Assembly (NCBI GenBank): GCA_958496175.1
Contig: OY292277.1
Span: 6,138,001-6,202,000 of the forward strand
Source of the DNA: Sisyra terminalis
Taxonomy: Eukaryota; Arthropoda; Insecta; Neuroptera; Sisyridae
Reading direction: 5' to 3'
DNA: 64,000 nt
Shown here: one piece after another, positions 24,278-36,900 of the stretch
Position numbering within the stretch: the first letter of the stretch is position 1
Layout of the letters: every line of letters begins with the position of its first letter
Translations under genes and position numbers: made by a program
The notes under the pieces: model-generated
Databases searched by the model: none
What the model was told of the DNA's origin: nothing
The model's input: the letters and a program-made list of their open reading frames with translations, nothing else

Positions 24278-24985
24278 TCATTTTCTTTCTTCAAAAATTG
24301 TGATCAAATTACTCCACGCATTCAAATCTGTATAATTGATCATATTTTTTTTTAAAATGCATCTATTCAACACTGTGAAGAAGTAAAAACGACTACTACT
24401 GTAAATACAATATATAAATTATATTTTGGTTTTATTTGTGTAATATAATTTACTTGTTGTATAAACATATACGTATTTCGATTGCCAAGCAATCTTCCTC
24501 AGTGACTACTAAAGACGATTGCTTGGCAATTAAAATACGTAGCTTTGTAATACGTTAAAAACACCAATTTTTTTTGAGCTTTTGATCGAATTTATGTTTA
24601 TAAAGAAAAAAAAATCAATTGCTAACAAAATTGATTTTTTTTCTTTTTCTTTCTACAAACATTGTAATCAAATTACTCCACGCATTCAAATCTCTATAAT
24701 TGATCATATTTTTTTTAAAATGCATCTATTCAACACCGTAAAGAAGTAAAGACACTACTTCTGTTTATACAATATTCAAAATATATTTTGGTTTTATTTG
24801 TGTAATATACGTTATATGTTGTATAAACATATACGTATTTCGATTGCCAAGCAATCTTCATCAGTGACTACTAAAGAAAAATCCTTGACAATTAAAATAC
24901 GTAGCTTTGTAAAACGTTAAAAACATAATTTTTTGAGCTTTTGATCAAATTTATGTATAGAATTTACTTTTGTATTATATTACAG
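24278..24985. repeat. Direct duplication of a composite hairpin repeat, about 360-bp unit
   Basis: Unit 1 starts near 24278 and unit 2 near 24637. Both read AATCAAATTACTCCACGCAT or a near variant, AATTGATCATATTTTTTTT, AAAATGCATCTATTCAACAC, a TGTGTAATATA block, then the hairpin CGATTGCCAAGCAATCTTC...GATTGCTTGGCAAT (decayed in unit 2), ACGTAGCTTTGTAA and TTTTGAGCTTTTGATC. A third copy is at 29130-29360. The CGATTGCCAAGCAATC core is also the heart of the foldback elements at 41441 and 47659. Confidence 0.85.
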
Positions 24986-24999
24986 AAATAAGACCACAA

Positions 25000-25172
25000 T
25001 ATTTTTTTAATTGTTATTTATCGTAGTCCGATAACTACTCAGGTTCATAGCGACTATAAGGTTAATAAAGATCGGTAATCAAGAAATATTGAAAATTTGC
25101 TTAGTTCATGAATCGAACTCAAAGTCTACTAGCTTTTAAGCGGGCACCTATACCACTCGTCCACCATTAGGT
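25000..25172 (-). mobile_element. tRNA-derived SINE
   Basis: On the minus strand the head contains an A box (TGGACGAGTGGTATAGGTG, 25145-25163) and a B box (TGAGTTCGATTC, 25110-25121) with spacing close to that of a leucine/serine-type tRNA. An unrelated body with TTGATTACCGATC and ATTAACCTTATAGTCGC follows. The anticodon arm does not fold well and the acceptor stem is not complementary, so this is a SINE head, not a tRNA. Related bodies lie at 29385-29512 and 19720-19920. Confidence 0.6.
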
Positions 25173-25299
25173 TCAATATATTTTATATATTATGAAGACA
25201 AAATATGCAAACCTATAAGTCCAATAATTTCCCAGGATATAATTTCATCACAGCAAAATTATGGTATAGGAAAAATTACTAATAAAAACCTTATTATTC

Positions 25300-26760
25300 A
25301 TAATTTCTCTATTCAATGCCATAAATCGAGAATTTGAAATGCCAGGGCATTGGAAAGTAGTGATTCAAAAGTCTGGAAAACTACCCCAAGAAGTAAGCTA
25401 ATGCAAGTCCATCAGGTTACCACCGATACTGAACAAAGTACAAGAAAAAATTTACCGGCAAGAACAGGGGTTGTGAACTTACAGCTCTCGAGCCGCATGC
25501 GGCTCAAAAGAACCATACTTGCGGCTCTTAAACAGTTTAAAAGTACATACTGAAAAATGATCTCGAATATTACAATGATCAAGAAAAAAAAATTAAATAC
25601 TTCAAAGTAGATTTGGTTCTTTACAAAAATTGTATATTCCATCTGGAAAAAAATGGCTTTTAACTTCAGAAAGGTGGTCGATCTCTGGGCTAGAACTATT
25701 GCATATACTCGAAAAAAAATTAATCATTCCTGAATCTTATTTTAGATTCAAACCCCAATAATTTAGCTCTAAAGCAGATCCATAGAATTGCCAAGTTAAC
25801 ATCAAAGAGGCATAAAAAGCAAACATCATTGTTTAACTGCATTTTTGAATATTTTTCAGGCGTTAGACGAAGAATTCCTACATAAAATTATGAAGAAAAT
25901 CTTGAATTATTTGAAAATACTATCGTCTTACCTAAAAGGTCGCTTTTATGAGATAAAAATTAAAAAAAAAAAAACCTTTACAGCCTGTTTTGGCAAGCGT
26001 TCTGCATGGTGCAGGGTAACGTTTTGGATCCACTGCTATACCTTAGATACACATCTGATATTTTAATTACTGGTGAAGTACTTATAACCACTTTTGCAGA
26101 CGATACTGCAATTGTAGCGAAGTTTGAAACTCCCAAAAAAGCTACCGAAAAGCTCTAGAAATGCTTGGATGGAATAACCCAATGGTGAGGGAAAATGACC
26201 AGTAAAAATCAACTCCAGCTAATCCATTTGGAACTTATAATGGTACTTGCCTTCTAGTAGTGATAAATAGTGCAGAACTGCCCAAAAAATAGGTTTTTAG
26301 ATACCTGGGCATGCATCTAGGTAGGTGATCAATAAAAAGAACTAGAGCTTTGCCAAATTAAAAATACAAGAAAATGTATTGGTTGATGGGGAAATCATCC
26401 TCATTTTCGTGGGAAAATAAGTTCTTTATCTACAATATTGTTTTGAGGTCCATCGGGACCTATGGTATCCACTGCATTTAATTCTGATGTAGAAATTTCT
26501 CAAAAATTTAAATCAAAGATATACCGGCAAATAATTAATGCTCCCTGGTACATAAAAAACTCCAAAATTCATGGCAAAACACATGTGTGGTAGGAAATTC
26601 GAAAATATAGCAGAAAATATTTGGAGCTTAGTAATTTAGAGTGACCTTTTGGTGACTTTAAAAACAAAATGGTGACTTTAAATATGGGACCCCATAGATC
26701 TCCAAAGATTAAAAAAATCAGGAGTAGTCCATTGAAATTGATCCTTTCCACAATAAGTCA
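25300..26760 (+). pseudogene. Degenerate jockey-like LINE reverse transcriptase
   Basis: Pieces of a non-LTR retrotransposon reverse transcriptase can be followed across frames in the right order. First comes INAINREFEMPGHWKVV and a KSGKLPQEV block (about 25315-25395). Then come LNYLKILSSYLKGRFYEIKI (about 25903-25962), LDPLLYLRYTSDI and the catalytic FADDT motif (26093-26107). A thumb region follows with FRYLGMHLG (about 26296) and INAPWYIKNSKIH (about 26535-26573), then EIRKYSRKYLELS. Stops and frameshifts separate the pieces, for instance after KATEKL and ITQW. The order and motifs fit the jockey clade. No endonuclease or ORF1 was recognised, so the copy is 5'-truncated and dead. Confidence 0.85.
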
Positions 26761-27219
26761 ACAAAATATGTAGATTTTGTTAGAAAATATGGAATGCAAT
26801 TTTGATGGAATACCGAGCAATTTATGTGCAACCTGTATCTCCGGAGCATTTATATGAAAGGCAAAAAAGAGATAAAGATGTTTTCAATGTTTGACAAGTC
26901 CAAAATTTTGAAATTCGTCTATGAATGATTGTCGTTTCAACAAAAGTTTCCAAAGACTCATTTTTCACTTCAGCCAAAAAAAAAAAAAACATGCACCACA
27001 ATTGATATTGATGAGGCCTATTCATGTTTAGGTATATAGATATCCACTTCTCTAAAGAGTCGGAATCTCCAAAGACTTGCAAATATATATATATCACTCG
27101 ATTGATATTTGAGCCAAAACTAAATTGCAACAGAAAACATTATAAATTATCATCAAACGTTGCACATATCCGTAAAAATCTAGACATAAAAAATAGTATG
27201 ATAATAAAAATGTCAAAGA

Positions 27220-27420
27220 CAGCTTGTTACACGGTTGACATGCCGTTTTTTGTCTAGTGCGGGGGTCGTCCCATGTACAAGGGGTAAATGGGCTCGATGG
27301 GGTGTTGAAATTCATCAAACAACCACTGAATTATGATATGAAATCATCCCCTTAGTATGGCGAATCTGTGGATAATTGCCAACATTTATCATTGAAATTG
27401 AGCCCCCCCGTCCATAATAT
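27220..27420. other. Unique island, no gene seen
   Basis: This is a stretch of about 200 bp with higher GC (TGCGGGGGTCGTCCCATGTA near 27258) between AT-rich DNA. No repeat partner and no convincing frame were found. It might be a conserved non-coding block. Confidence 0.2.
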
Positions 27421-28308
27421 TTTTCCTACACACATCGACATTAAAATGTGCAACTATTAAGTGCAACAAACAATAGAAAAGAGAAATGCATGTTTCAAAA
27501 AAAAAAAAATGAAAAAAAATATGTGTATCAAATATAATCAAGCGAGAAAGTTGAAACAAATATCATTAAAACATGCTAATTACAGTTCGTATATGGTCTG
27601 CATTGTGAACACTTTTTTGTAGCCCATTTATCTTACTTATTATTATATATACATATGTATATGTGCATAGTGCATTGAAACACAAAACATAATTGCATAA
27701 AACGCCTTGGATGGCGTCGACTTCATTGTTCCATTTTGCTTTTTCCACACTCCAAACAGATTTCAAATAAGCAATAAAATTATCTTGAATAAGACCTCTT
27801 TCGAAAAGAGTTCTTTTTTTTTTCTTTTTGTTCATAATATTCCACATTAGCATAATGATATTCTCAATGAATGAAGCATAAAGTTTGCAAAACAACTTTG
27901 TTACATTTATTCTAATTTTTAACAATTAATAAAAACTTTTCAAAAAAATTCACATTGAAGAAATTTAAAAGACTAAGAATTAAATTCGTAAAAAAATGTT
28001 TTTAGGCAATCATTGATTAGGACCAGTAAAGTGATCATTTAGGAGTCATTCCATATGAAATCAACAAATGGTAGTGAACCACATAATTATTGATTTAAAT
28101 AAACAAGTCAGTGATTAATCTTTGGGGACTTTAGAACTACTAAATCACCGGTAATTATTTTTTTATTTGCATACTTTTTGATTAGTCATCCGATATCAAA
28201 AATTAATCATTTTCATACTTGTACGTAATGGGCTTTAGCTTTTTACTCAGAATATATATTGGAGTAATTGTTGCTTCATTTGATAGGATAGTTAATGTAC
28301 ATTATACA

Positions 28309-29112
28309 TTAGAGTGATTTTTTTTTTGACTTTTTTTGGTTCCATCGTGAAATTTTGTTGGAAATACCAAAAAAAAAACAATTCTCTGAAAGTTTGAGCC
28401 CTTAATATTAATTTTAAGTCCTCGACCAAGACGTGTAAAGATTTCCCATTGAAAATACACGGAGTCTCGGATTTTTTATTTTTAAATTTCTATATCTCAG
28501 CGGCATTTCATGGGATCGCTTGTACCGAAGATGGTTTTTTCTCAGAATTAAACACTCTACAAAAGTGCTCATTGCGACAAAGTCGTAACTCACACCGGTG
28601 AGGTAGTACGAGCCACTGAACCTGATTTTTCCATAAAATTCAAGGCTTAATATCTCGTTTAATATTGATCTTCGCGATTTGGTTTACAGGAACTTTTTTG
28701 TAGAAAATCAAATTCTCTACAAGTTTTTCATTTATAATTTTTCCGTAGCTCTTGTTATTTATGAGATAAATGCAAAAAAAACGCGAATTTTATGGAAAAA
28801 TCAGGTTCAGTGGCCCGTACTACCTCAACGGTGTGAGTTACGACTTTGTCGCAATGGGCACTTTTGTAGAGCGTTTAATTTTGAGAAATAACCATCTTCG
28901 GTAAAAGCAATCCCATGAAATGCCGCTGAGATATAAAAATTTAAAAATAAAAAATCAGAGTTTCCGTGTATTTTCAATGGGAAATCTTTACACGTCTTGG
29001 TCGAATACTTAAAATTAATATTAAGGGCTCAAACTTTCAGAGAATTTTTTTTTGGTATTTCCAACAAAATTTCACGATGGGACCAGAAAAAGTCAAAAAA
29101 AAATCACCCTAA
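28309..29112. mobile_element. Foldback element with about 330-bp inverted arms
   Basis: The left arm is 28309-28641 and the right arm 28785-29112. The arms are inverted copies with high identity, including TAAAGATTTCCCATTGAAAA, CTCAGCGGCATTTCATGGGA and GCGACAAAGTCGTAACTCAC and their reverse complements. The termini read TTAGAGTGATTTTTTT and, reversed, TTAGGGTGATTTTTTT. The loop of about 140 bp carries TTTTTTGTAGAAAATCAAAT, the motif shared with other repeats of the window. A solo arm is at 40588-40905. No transposase; non-autonomous. Confidence 0.9.
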
Positions 29113-29129
29113 CATATATGTACATTATT

Positions 29130-29512
29130 CAACATCGTAAAGAAGTAAAAACACTAATTCTGTTTATACAATATATAAAGTATATTTTGGTTTTATTTGT
29201 ATAATAAAATTTACATGTAGTATAAACAAATACGTTTTTTGATTGCCAAACAATCTTCCGCAGTGACTACTAAAGAAGATTGCTTGGCAATTAGAGTACA
29301 TAGCTTTACAACAAGTTAAAAATAAAATTTTTTTGAGCTTCTGATCAAATTTATGTTTATAATTTACTTTTGTACTACGTTACATAAATTAGACCACAAT
29401 ATTTTTTTTAATTGTTATTTACCGTTGTTTCATAACTATTTAAGTCTTTAGCGACTTTAGGGCTAATGAATTAATAAAAATCCGTAATCGAGAAATACTG
29501 AAAATTGGCTCC
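29130..29512. repeat. Third composite hairpin repeat plus truncated SINE body
   Basis: This copies the 24.3-25.1 kb unit: TTCAACATCGTAAAGAAGTA, GATTGCCAAACAATCTTCC...GATTGCTTGGCAAT, a GAGCTTCTGATCAAATTTAT block, AGACCACAATATTTTTTTTA and the SINE body TTAGCGACTTTAGGGCTAAT ending ATTGGCTCC. The tRNA head of the SINE is absent. That the hairpin repeat and SINE travel together in two places suggests they duplicated as one block. Confidence 0.7.
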
Positions 29513-31155
29513 ATTTTCATACTTGTACGTAATGGGCTTTAGCTTTTTAGTTAGAATAGATATTCAACACTACAAAAAAAAAAATCACTGGTACTATTAA
29601 AAATAAAATGGGAACCATATGAATTTTGCTCAATTTTTACTCATTTTTACGATTTTCAATTGGGTCCAGTGGTAAATCAAGTGTAGATCCAGAACTGGTA
29701 TTTTTTATGAATGAATTACAAACCTTTTTGGTGCCATGAAAAAATCAGCATTGTCCTGAAATAATATTTTCTAGGAAAAAAATGTTCTTGAAAAAAGCTC
29801 AACTTTGAGACCCAAAAATGTCATTTGGAGGAAAAAATATAAATCTAATATTTTCAGAAAACATAGTCTCTGTTTTTGTTTATTATGTTCAATAAGTGTC
29901 ATTCTGTTAATTTCATTTCTCGTAAAAATATTATTTTTTTTAAGTACCATTTTCACAAATATCAAAATGAATTTTATTATGTTTTATCCAAATAGATAAT
30001 GAATTTTTGGTTAATCAAAGGTAATATATAAGTATTTCCCTTAATAAGACTTATATTTCCACTCCAAAAGCTTTTTTATACTTTTATAAGAGCAGAGGCT
30101 TAGTAAACTTGACTTTGAATGCAATGGTTGCATTGTAGATCAAGATTTTCCATTGCTTTGTTTAAAATATTTTACGATTTGTTCGAGGTGTTATTTTCTT
30201 GACTTCTCCAAAATTTCGTCGATTGTTAAGATTCATTCGATTTGATGATGATTTTTTCTGAATTTCCAATATGACTTGAAGAGAATTTTTTTCTTTTCTT
30301 CCGATTCCCGGACTAACAAAAATTTGCTAGTCATTATTAAAGCCAATACGGCTGATCGTTTATTTTAACTGATATCTTTTAAATGTAATTACAAATAAGG
30401 AAGCAATTGCATTTCATTCGTTAACAATGAAGTTTTTAAACAATGAAATTTAAATTTAATGTTTAAACTTGAGATACAATCTTTCGAAGAGTTAGCGAAA
30501 TCGTATTTACACCTTCAAGAGTATTGCTAAATGATATATTTAATAACCAGGTCTTAGCGGTTTCTATGACTTTTCTTTGCATCTGAGACTTTATGGATCA
30601 AATTTCCTTCTGTATATTTGCTTTGTTGTTGTTGGATAGATCAAGGCTTATTTACAAAAAACCTTTTCTTTCAGAGTTTCCAAGACAATTTCAAATGATT
30701 TTGTAAACATTTTGATTTGGTTTAAAGAAACCAAGTTTTAGAGTATATCAGGAAATCTTGATTTTTTTATAGGCCGATGGTTTTTCAATGAGTTAGTATA
30801 AAAGAAGTCACTCCCCTATTATGTTATCCTTAATTTTTAGAATAATGTATGAAGAAAATATTTGGTCAGAATTTAGAACTCCTTTTTTCGTTGATACAAA
30901 AAACGATTTGTCTCCCTTTGTTTCTGTAGTCTTTAAGGGGTGAAATTAACCCTTGAAATCATTTGCCTACCGAGAAAAAACTTGTAAAATTGTTCGATAA
31001 GTTAGGCCACTTAAACAGTGGTTTTAACAAAAAAAAAATTCTTAAAGGAAAAGCTTCGCTTTTCCTTGTTTCCTGGCTTATTTAAAATTCCTTATTGAGA
31101 CAATTCGAACGTGAACAAAGAGGCAAACTCCCTCGGCTGATATCTAAATATGTAC

Positions 31156-31563
31156 CTACAATAGAATGTATAAAACGTTGACGTTATTTTGGATGGATGG
31201 ATAGAGATGGCGGTATGAAATCCAGTCGTATTCAGAGCAAATTAAATACTGAATAATTGATGGGCTTGGTCCAATAGGAACGAGAGATGGAGAGTGATTC
31301 CGTTCAAGTGATGCAGATGATAAATTTTCGTCTGCTGGCATAATATTTAGTTGTTCGTCGTTCGTCGTTTGTCCATACGATTCGAAAGCTCTTTCATCGA
31401 ATTTCAAGCTTAAAGCTGTCCCCCCCGCTGCTACTATAGCAGCGAATATGTTTACCGTTTGTACAGGGTTTCGTTCCCATTCGACTTGCACCACCACATG
31501 AGTCACCACCACCGGGTCCAGTTGCTCGACATTGGCATCCCGGATTCCCGGCCGCCACGCCAT
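31156..31563 (-). CDS. Candidate nested antisense ORF, function unknown
   Basis: A 135-codon frame opens with AAAAGATGGCGTGGCGG, a fair start context, in a unique, GC-elevated island inside intron 2 of the PRDM gene. The product begins MAWRPGIRDANVEQLDPVVV, with an Ala/Val-rich stretch at about residues 40-52 (NIFAAIVAAGGTALSL) and a Ser/Pro-rich part at about 80-105. It has no signal peptide or domain I recognise. Codon choice varies more than in background frames, but the last 30 residues run into AT-rich DNA. It might be a small gene, a first exon of a nested gene, or an enhancer open by chance. Not sure. Confidence 0.25.
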   Translation of the reverse strand: MAWRPGIRDANVEQLDPVVVTHVVVQVEWERNPVQTVNIFAAIVAAGGTALSLKFDERAFESYGQTTNDEQLNIMPADENLSSASLERNHSPSLVPIGPSPSIIQYLICSEYDWISYRHLYPSIQNNVNVLYILL

Positions 31564-31984
31564 CTTTTATCTCGCTCGCGGCCTCCTGAATTCTTAATGC
31601 AATGTCAACAGTTAAACATCGTTATATTATGTTCAGTCTTTAGTAAACATTTGTTACTTTTGACCTGCCCACATCATCCAACCAACCACATCACCAAGTC
31701 AACTCACTGTAGCTATGTGGTTTGTGTACACACCACCGAATAACTTTATTTGAAATTCCCTATTAAATACACACGCCGGCCGGCGCAAGATACCTCCCCC
31801 CCATTGAAATAATCAAGCTATAGTACCAATGTGTATATGTGCTTTACTTGTACCAGAAAAGCTCCATCTATTTATTTCAAATCGACTCGGAAAATTTGTC
31901 AAGTTCTTAATAATCGTTGAAATTTTACTTTGGAGAAAAGCTAATATATAAAATTTCGATTTTGAACTAAATTTTAGGATAAAT

Positions 31985-32140
31985 ATTTGTTTCAAGAGGC
32001 CCTTATGCTAAATTTAAAATTTTTGTCTGTCTGTCAGTCTGTATGTCCCGATTTAACTAAAGAACGGAACAACCGAATTTAATGAAATTTGGTATTAAGA
32101 TACAACACAATTACACACTTACAATAGGTTACTTATCATT
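31985..32140. repeat. Degenerate dispersed repeat with GTCTGTCTGTC motif
   Basis: TTGTCTGTCTGTCAGTCTGT is followed by a GTCCCGATTTAACTAAAGAACGG-type block and CCGAATTTAATGAAATTTGG. This order (GTCTG run, 'acgg', 'aaccga..ttgatgaaatttggta') is a pattern I know from repeats in many animal genomes. The element class is not resolved here. Confidence 0.45.
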
Positions 32141-33372
32141 CCTTAAAAGTAATAAGGGAAGGTATCCCCTGCGTAAAAACTAAGGGAGGAAAATATTTTT
32201 TTTATTTTAGACAGGCGAGTTATATATCGTTGGAAAGGTATTCAAAAGTTAAAAAATAATTTGTATTAATCATTTAAGTTTAACTATTAAAAAGTACAGT
32301 AAATTCAATTTAAAGTATCAAAAATGGTCTCTGTGAAATATAAACGTTTTTATATACAAATAAACATAGTTTTATAGATATAGTAGATATGTAGTGAAGA
32401 GCCATGGGTTTAAACCTCACAGTAACCTTTAATTTTATTATTATACATTGTTGTAAATATACCCTGAGGGTTGCTCAATGAGAACATACTAACGTAAAAA
32501 ATTTTTTTTTTAAAAATTCCTACTCTAAAATTGAAAAAAAGGGATGACTTAGTTTGTATGAGATATGTATGAGTTTGCATAAGTCTTTTGACTTTCACAT
32601 ATTGTAAAGCTAAAAATCCGAAATACGTATTCACAAATACATTAGTGAGCGACTACCTCCTAAAATTCTACTAAAATTAAATATCGGAATTTTTATGAAC
32701 TAAAATTAGCGACTTCTATCGACAGAGAAAGAATAACAATTTAAAGGGGGGAATGTTAAGAATGTTAAATATATTCAAGTCGTAATGATAAAATAAACTT
32801 AAAATGATCTTCCAAAGCAAAAGACGTACGCCAAATCGTGTATGTTGAACTCGAGACTATCCAATATGGTTTACTTGTATAGTTGAAATTCAGATATTTT
32901 AATAATTAGTGTATAGTTTTTAATGGTTGTACTTGTTTATGAAGAAACTGGGTTTCGTGCAATTGTACAAAATTCAATTTTGCGGTAGTGTTGTACATTG
33001 AATGAGGGTAATAGTTTTAGGAAAAAAATTCATTTGGGAATCGAAGCAAAGACATAGGATTCCTACTAATATTCAAAAATCTAAACCCTTAATTTCTGAT
33101 AATTTAACGGAAATATTTTGAGGAACTATTGATGTTTTAAGTCATAATTAAGACCGACTTTACTGACCTTGAAGATTTTTTTAATTTATGCATAGATGCT
33201 GATTGATTTACGGATTATTTGGTTCACGATAGGCATACCTACCGTAGGAATACGCAATAGATCATACTCTTTTTAGATATTGGTAAATATTTTTTGAAAA
33301 TTAATTGATCATTACATATAACTATTGTATTCTAAGCAACAGCTTAAAGTCGACAAAATAATGTTTTAATAA

Positions 33373-34010
33373 TTGGGCATACTTCTGGACTCAAAATTAA
33401 AGTGGCAAAGCCACATTTCAAGTAAAATCAGAGTAGCCAACATTCGACTAATTCAACTATTCTCAGTTATCAATCGAAGATCTCGTCTAAGTATGGAATA
33501 TTCAATGATGATATACAAATCAATCATTGGACCATATCTTATATACTCTTCGGCAGTCTGGCTTCCATCCTCAAAGAAAAATGACCTACAGGTGTTTCAA
33601 AACAGAGTCTTGAGAATCTTCACTAAAGCTCCATGGTATGTGAAAAACAACCAAATTCATCACGAAATGAACATCCTATGTATAAAAGATTTTCTAATCA
33701 AACTAACAAGGAATTTTTTTAATGCCCTGGGAAATTGTCCTAGTGCAGTAGAACTAAGCTTGAGGGAAACTATAGATCAAAGAAGGTTGAAGTGGAAATT
33801 CTCTTAAAAGCTCCAAGAAATAGCAGTTCCTTGACCACAAGGTCAAGAACAATTAACAAATAAAAAAATAATAAAAAAGACAGGGGAATGAAGTTCGACT
33901 TCTTCAGCTACTTAAACGGCGCTAAAGATCAATTGCCGATTATCACCACCATGATATAGCAGCAAATTGCTGAACTGATCCAAATTACATAATAGTCCAC
34001 AAAAAAATAG
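33373..34010 (+). pseudogene. Jockey-like LINE, 3' end of reverse transcriptase ORF
   Basis: The 144-codon frame 33373-33807 is the C-terminal part of a jockey-clade reverse transcriptase: LGILLDSKLKWQSHI-type thumb, MMIYKSIIGPYLIYSSAVWL, VFQNRVLRIFTKAPWYVKNN and QIHHEMNI, ending RRLKWKFS before a stop. Sequence downstream to about 34010 (GGCGCTAAAGATCAATTGCC; TAGTCCACAAAAAAATAG) is shared with the minus-strand copy at 57758-58210, so it is the element's 3' UTR. The catalytic core is missing: a 5'-truncated insertion, but young enough to keep a long open frame. Confidence 0.9.
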
Positions 34011-35533
34011 TTTTTTTTTAACTTTTTTTTTGTTTTTCGTATAAGAAATAGGAAACTTAAAAATTTCCGTATACCACTGCAAAAAACATGAACCAAACTC
34101 GTTGAGATATTTATGAGAACATTTTTTTTGTTGTTGTTCAAATCGATAAGAGCCAAACGTAAACCGTTAAAATTCGACGAAGGGAACAACAACACCAAAT
34201 AATAATGTCTTACTTACATAATCAAATATCCTGTTTCACAGGGATTTTAAAAATCGTATACCGGCCGGCCAACAAACCCAAAAAAAAGAAAAAAAATTGG
34301 TGTGATTAGTGTCCTTTTGAAATATTGAGCCATCGGCATCACATAACTACCTAAATAAAAACCCTTTTTTGACATATTTTCAAGCCGAGAGATGTCAATC
34401 ATTTCAACACCACCTGGATTTGTATGTGTATACCTAAATTACCAATGGTATCATCAGGGGTCGGTGATGCCTTCATGTTAACGCTCTTAAGTATCTCTAT
34501 TGAAAACACAAAACTAGAAAATAACCAATCTATAAACCATAAATAAAGCTAATATAATCGATACTTGCCAATAATACAATTTATTTTTGAAAATTCAATT
34601 TAACACTGGATGCACGGAAACAATATTGTGCAAAGGATAATCTGTGTCGGTTGTGAAGGGTGAGTGAGGGTTTTTTTTTTCTTCCTTTTTTTTTTTTTGT
34701 TGCATCCAAGACAAATTTCATTCATTGCATCTTTAGAATACGGGGCTCGTTTCGTTTTTCCATTGCCGAGTACATATAGGTACTACAAAAGAAAAATGAG
34801 CCATACCATTTTTATTATCGGAGGCTGGGAAGGAAAAACGTGAAAATGCTTTTAGCATATATTCACGGTTCTATGCGCACCGCCGCACCATAGGATATAC
34901 ACAGATAAAGGGCATGAGATGGTTGCGGTATTAATACATTTTTTATTTATAATTAAAATTTTCTAAGGCCGCAGAAAAATTCGTATGCAATTTAGTTTTC
35001 GAGTGGATGAAATGAAGGATAAGTGGAGGTTGCAGTAGTAAGGGATGGAAGAAGAAAAAGAAGAAGAAGAAGTCATCTAGAAAATTTGTAACAGCAGTCG
35101 CATAACATTTTCTTGCGGGAGGATCCAATCATCCTTAGTCGAACATTTATGATAAATGATCGGATGAGAATGCGAAACGTTTATTTCTTACGTTTCGATG
35201 AATGTTCCAGCATCGAAAAGTAAATTGTCTATGAAGAAAATAAAGTTTGGTAGATTTTCATCTTATGGATTTATAGAAATTGAAAGAAGTTAATGGAGGA
35301 ATTGTAAGGATTTTGATTTAAAATCTGTCAACCAATTTTAAATATTTGATTAATTTGGGTACCCAGTAATAGACACTAGAAGTTCGATTGTCAATTGAGG
35401 TTCCATACCGCTAGAGCACGTTACTCACTGCGTTTAAATTATTAGGCTGGAAATGTTTTTGTTATTTACAACTGTAAATTGTGGTGCCGACACATGAGTG
35501 TCTCCTGTACTACCTTATGTTACCGTAGTTACT

Positions 35534-35850
35534 AGGGTGGGTCAAAAAATTTGGCTTTTTTTCTACTAGTTACACAGAAAAAATGGACCTCAAGAAAATT
35601 CTCACCAAAGCTGAGATTTTAATTTTAATGGGAAGGTATTTTACTCAGTCCAACAGAAAAAAAATCTTATATTACTCATAAATTTTGCAAAATTTCATAT
35701 ATACTTTTATAGAAAATTAAACGTTCTACAAAAAAAGTGTTTTATATTTGACCGTCAATTTCACCATTTAGGAGATATTGACGATTGAAGTTTGATTATT
35801 TAAAAGAAATGTTTTTCGTTTTTGAATTTTGTGACTCTTTTAGTTACCTT
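35534..35850. repeat. Fragment of GGGTGGGTCAAAAAA-type non-autonomous element
   Basis: The left end is TACTAGGGTGGGTCAAAAAA. Inside are CTCACCAAAGCTGAGATTTT and TTCTACAAAAAAAGTGTTTT, and ATTGACGATTGAAGTTTGAT, which are reverse complements of blocks in the 13.7-14.6 kb duplication. The end resembles those of the elements at 48415 (AGAGTGGTCCAAAAAA) and 28309. The opposite end is not clear. Confidence 0.6.
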
Positions 35851-36900
35851 ACGTCAAGTACATTTCGGTTTAAGTTAGTACTGCAAACATTCTAGTGGCG
35901 GCGCCACATTTTGGCACATTTTCCATCGTCTATTGCAAGATTGGAATACTTTCTGAAAACCTTACGTCGGTTCTGAATATTTGTGCTGCTAGTGTCAGAA
36001 AAAAGAACTAAAGTCTTGTCTGATATTACTGTACATGAATATTGGAAAAAAAACTGTACCTTTTAAACTACTTTGTGTACTTTGTACTTTTATCAAATTC
36101 TGATTTTTCCAGGAAAAATACATTTGATAAGGATCAAAATTTTATTCAAACGAGATTATCAACTGTATTACTTATAATCATTGTCTCTTAAGTAATTTAC
36201 TAATTATTAAGACACAATTTTATATAAGTTACCAACTTATTAGTAACAATGAATCTACACAATCCAGTTTTATTGTTGAAGGTGAATTACAACTATAAAG
36301 GAATTAAATTTCGGGAATGAAGAATAGGCGATCGTCAACCCGTTTTGTGAAATTGAAAACAGTTAATCGGAGAAAATAAAAGGATTTTGATTTGAAATCA
36401 ATTAATTTTAAATATGTGATTAATTTGGGCTTGAAGTATAGATTCATGGGGTCGGAATACAAATTTTTTAAAAATGGCATCAATTTTAAGTCCAATGTAA
36501 TATTGAATAAATATTAGATGCTTCACTTGATTGCAATTACAATCAATGCATTATGCATGGATTATCGACTTCAATACATTTATGAATTAATTCAATTTGT
36601 GTCCGGATTTAGATTTAGTTTCAAATTTTTCTAGAAAATTATTTTCTCGTTTCCTGAATGTTTATTTTTTTTTTTAAGTTTATAAGTTTTAATTTTTTTA
36701 ATCAGAAAGTTCTTATTGATAACAAGAAGAATAAAAGAAATGCAACAATTGTTGCATTTTCCACTGTTGCAAGACTTATTGGACAGGTGGTTTGTTATCC
36801 TTTTAGTAAAAAGAAACTATCTAAGTTTTTAAATTTGGTCTTTTTTCCTGGTTTGTTGTTCATTAAATTGATCTTGAAGCGCTTCTCGATCTATTAACGA

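Noticed and set aside
25100..25172. Possible tRNA gene on the minus strand
   Set aside because: A and B boxes are present but acceptor and anticodon stems do not pair; fits a SINE head.
31039..31071. Hairpin AGGAAAAGCTTCGCTTTTCC
   Set aside because: A single short perfect hairpin without a conserved flank; too common to call a functional RNA.
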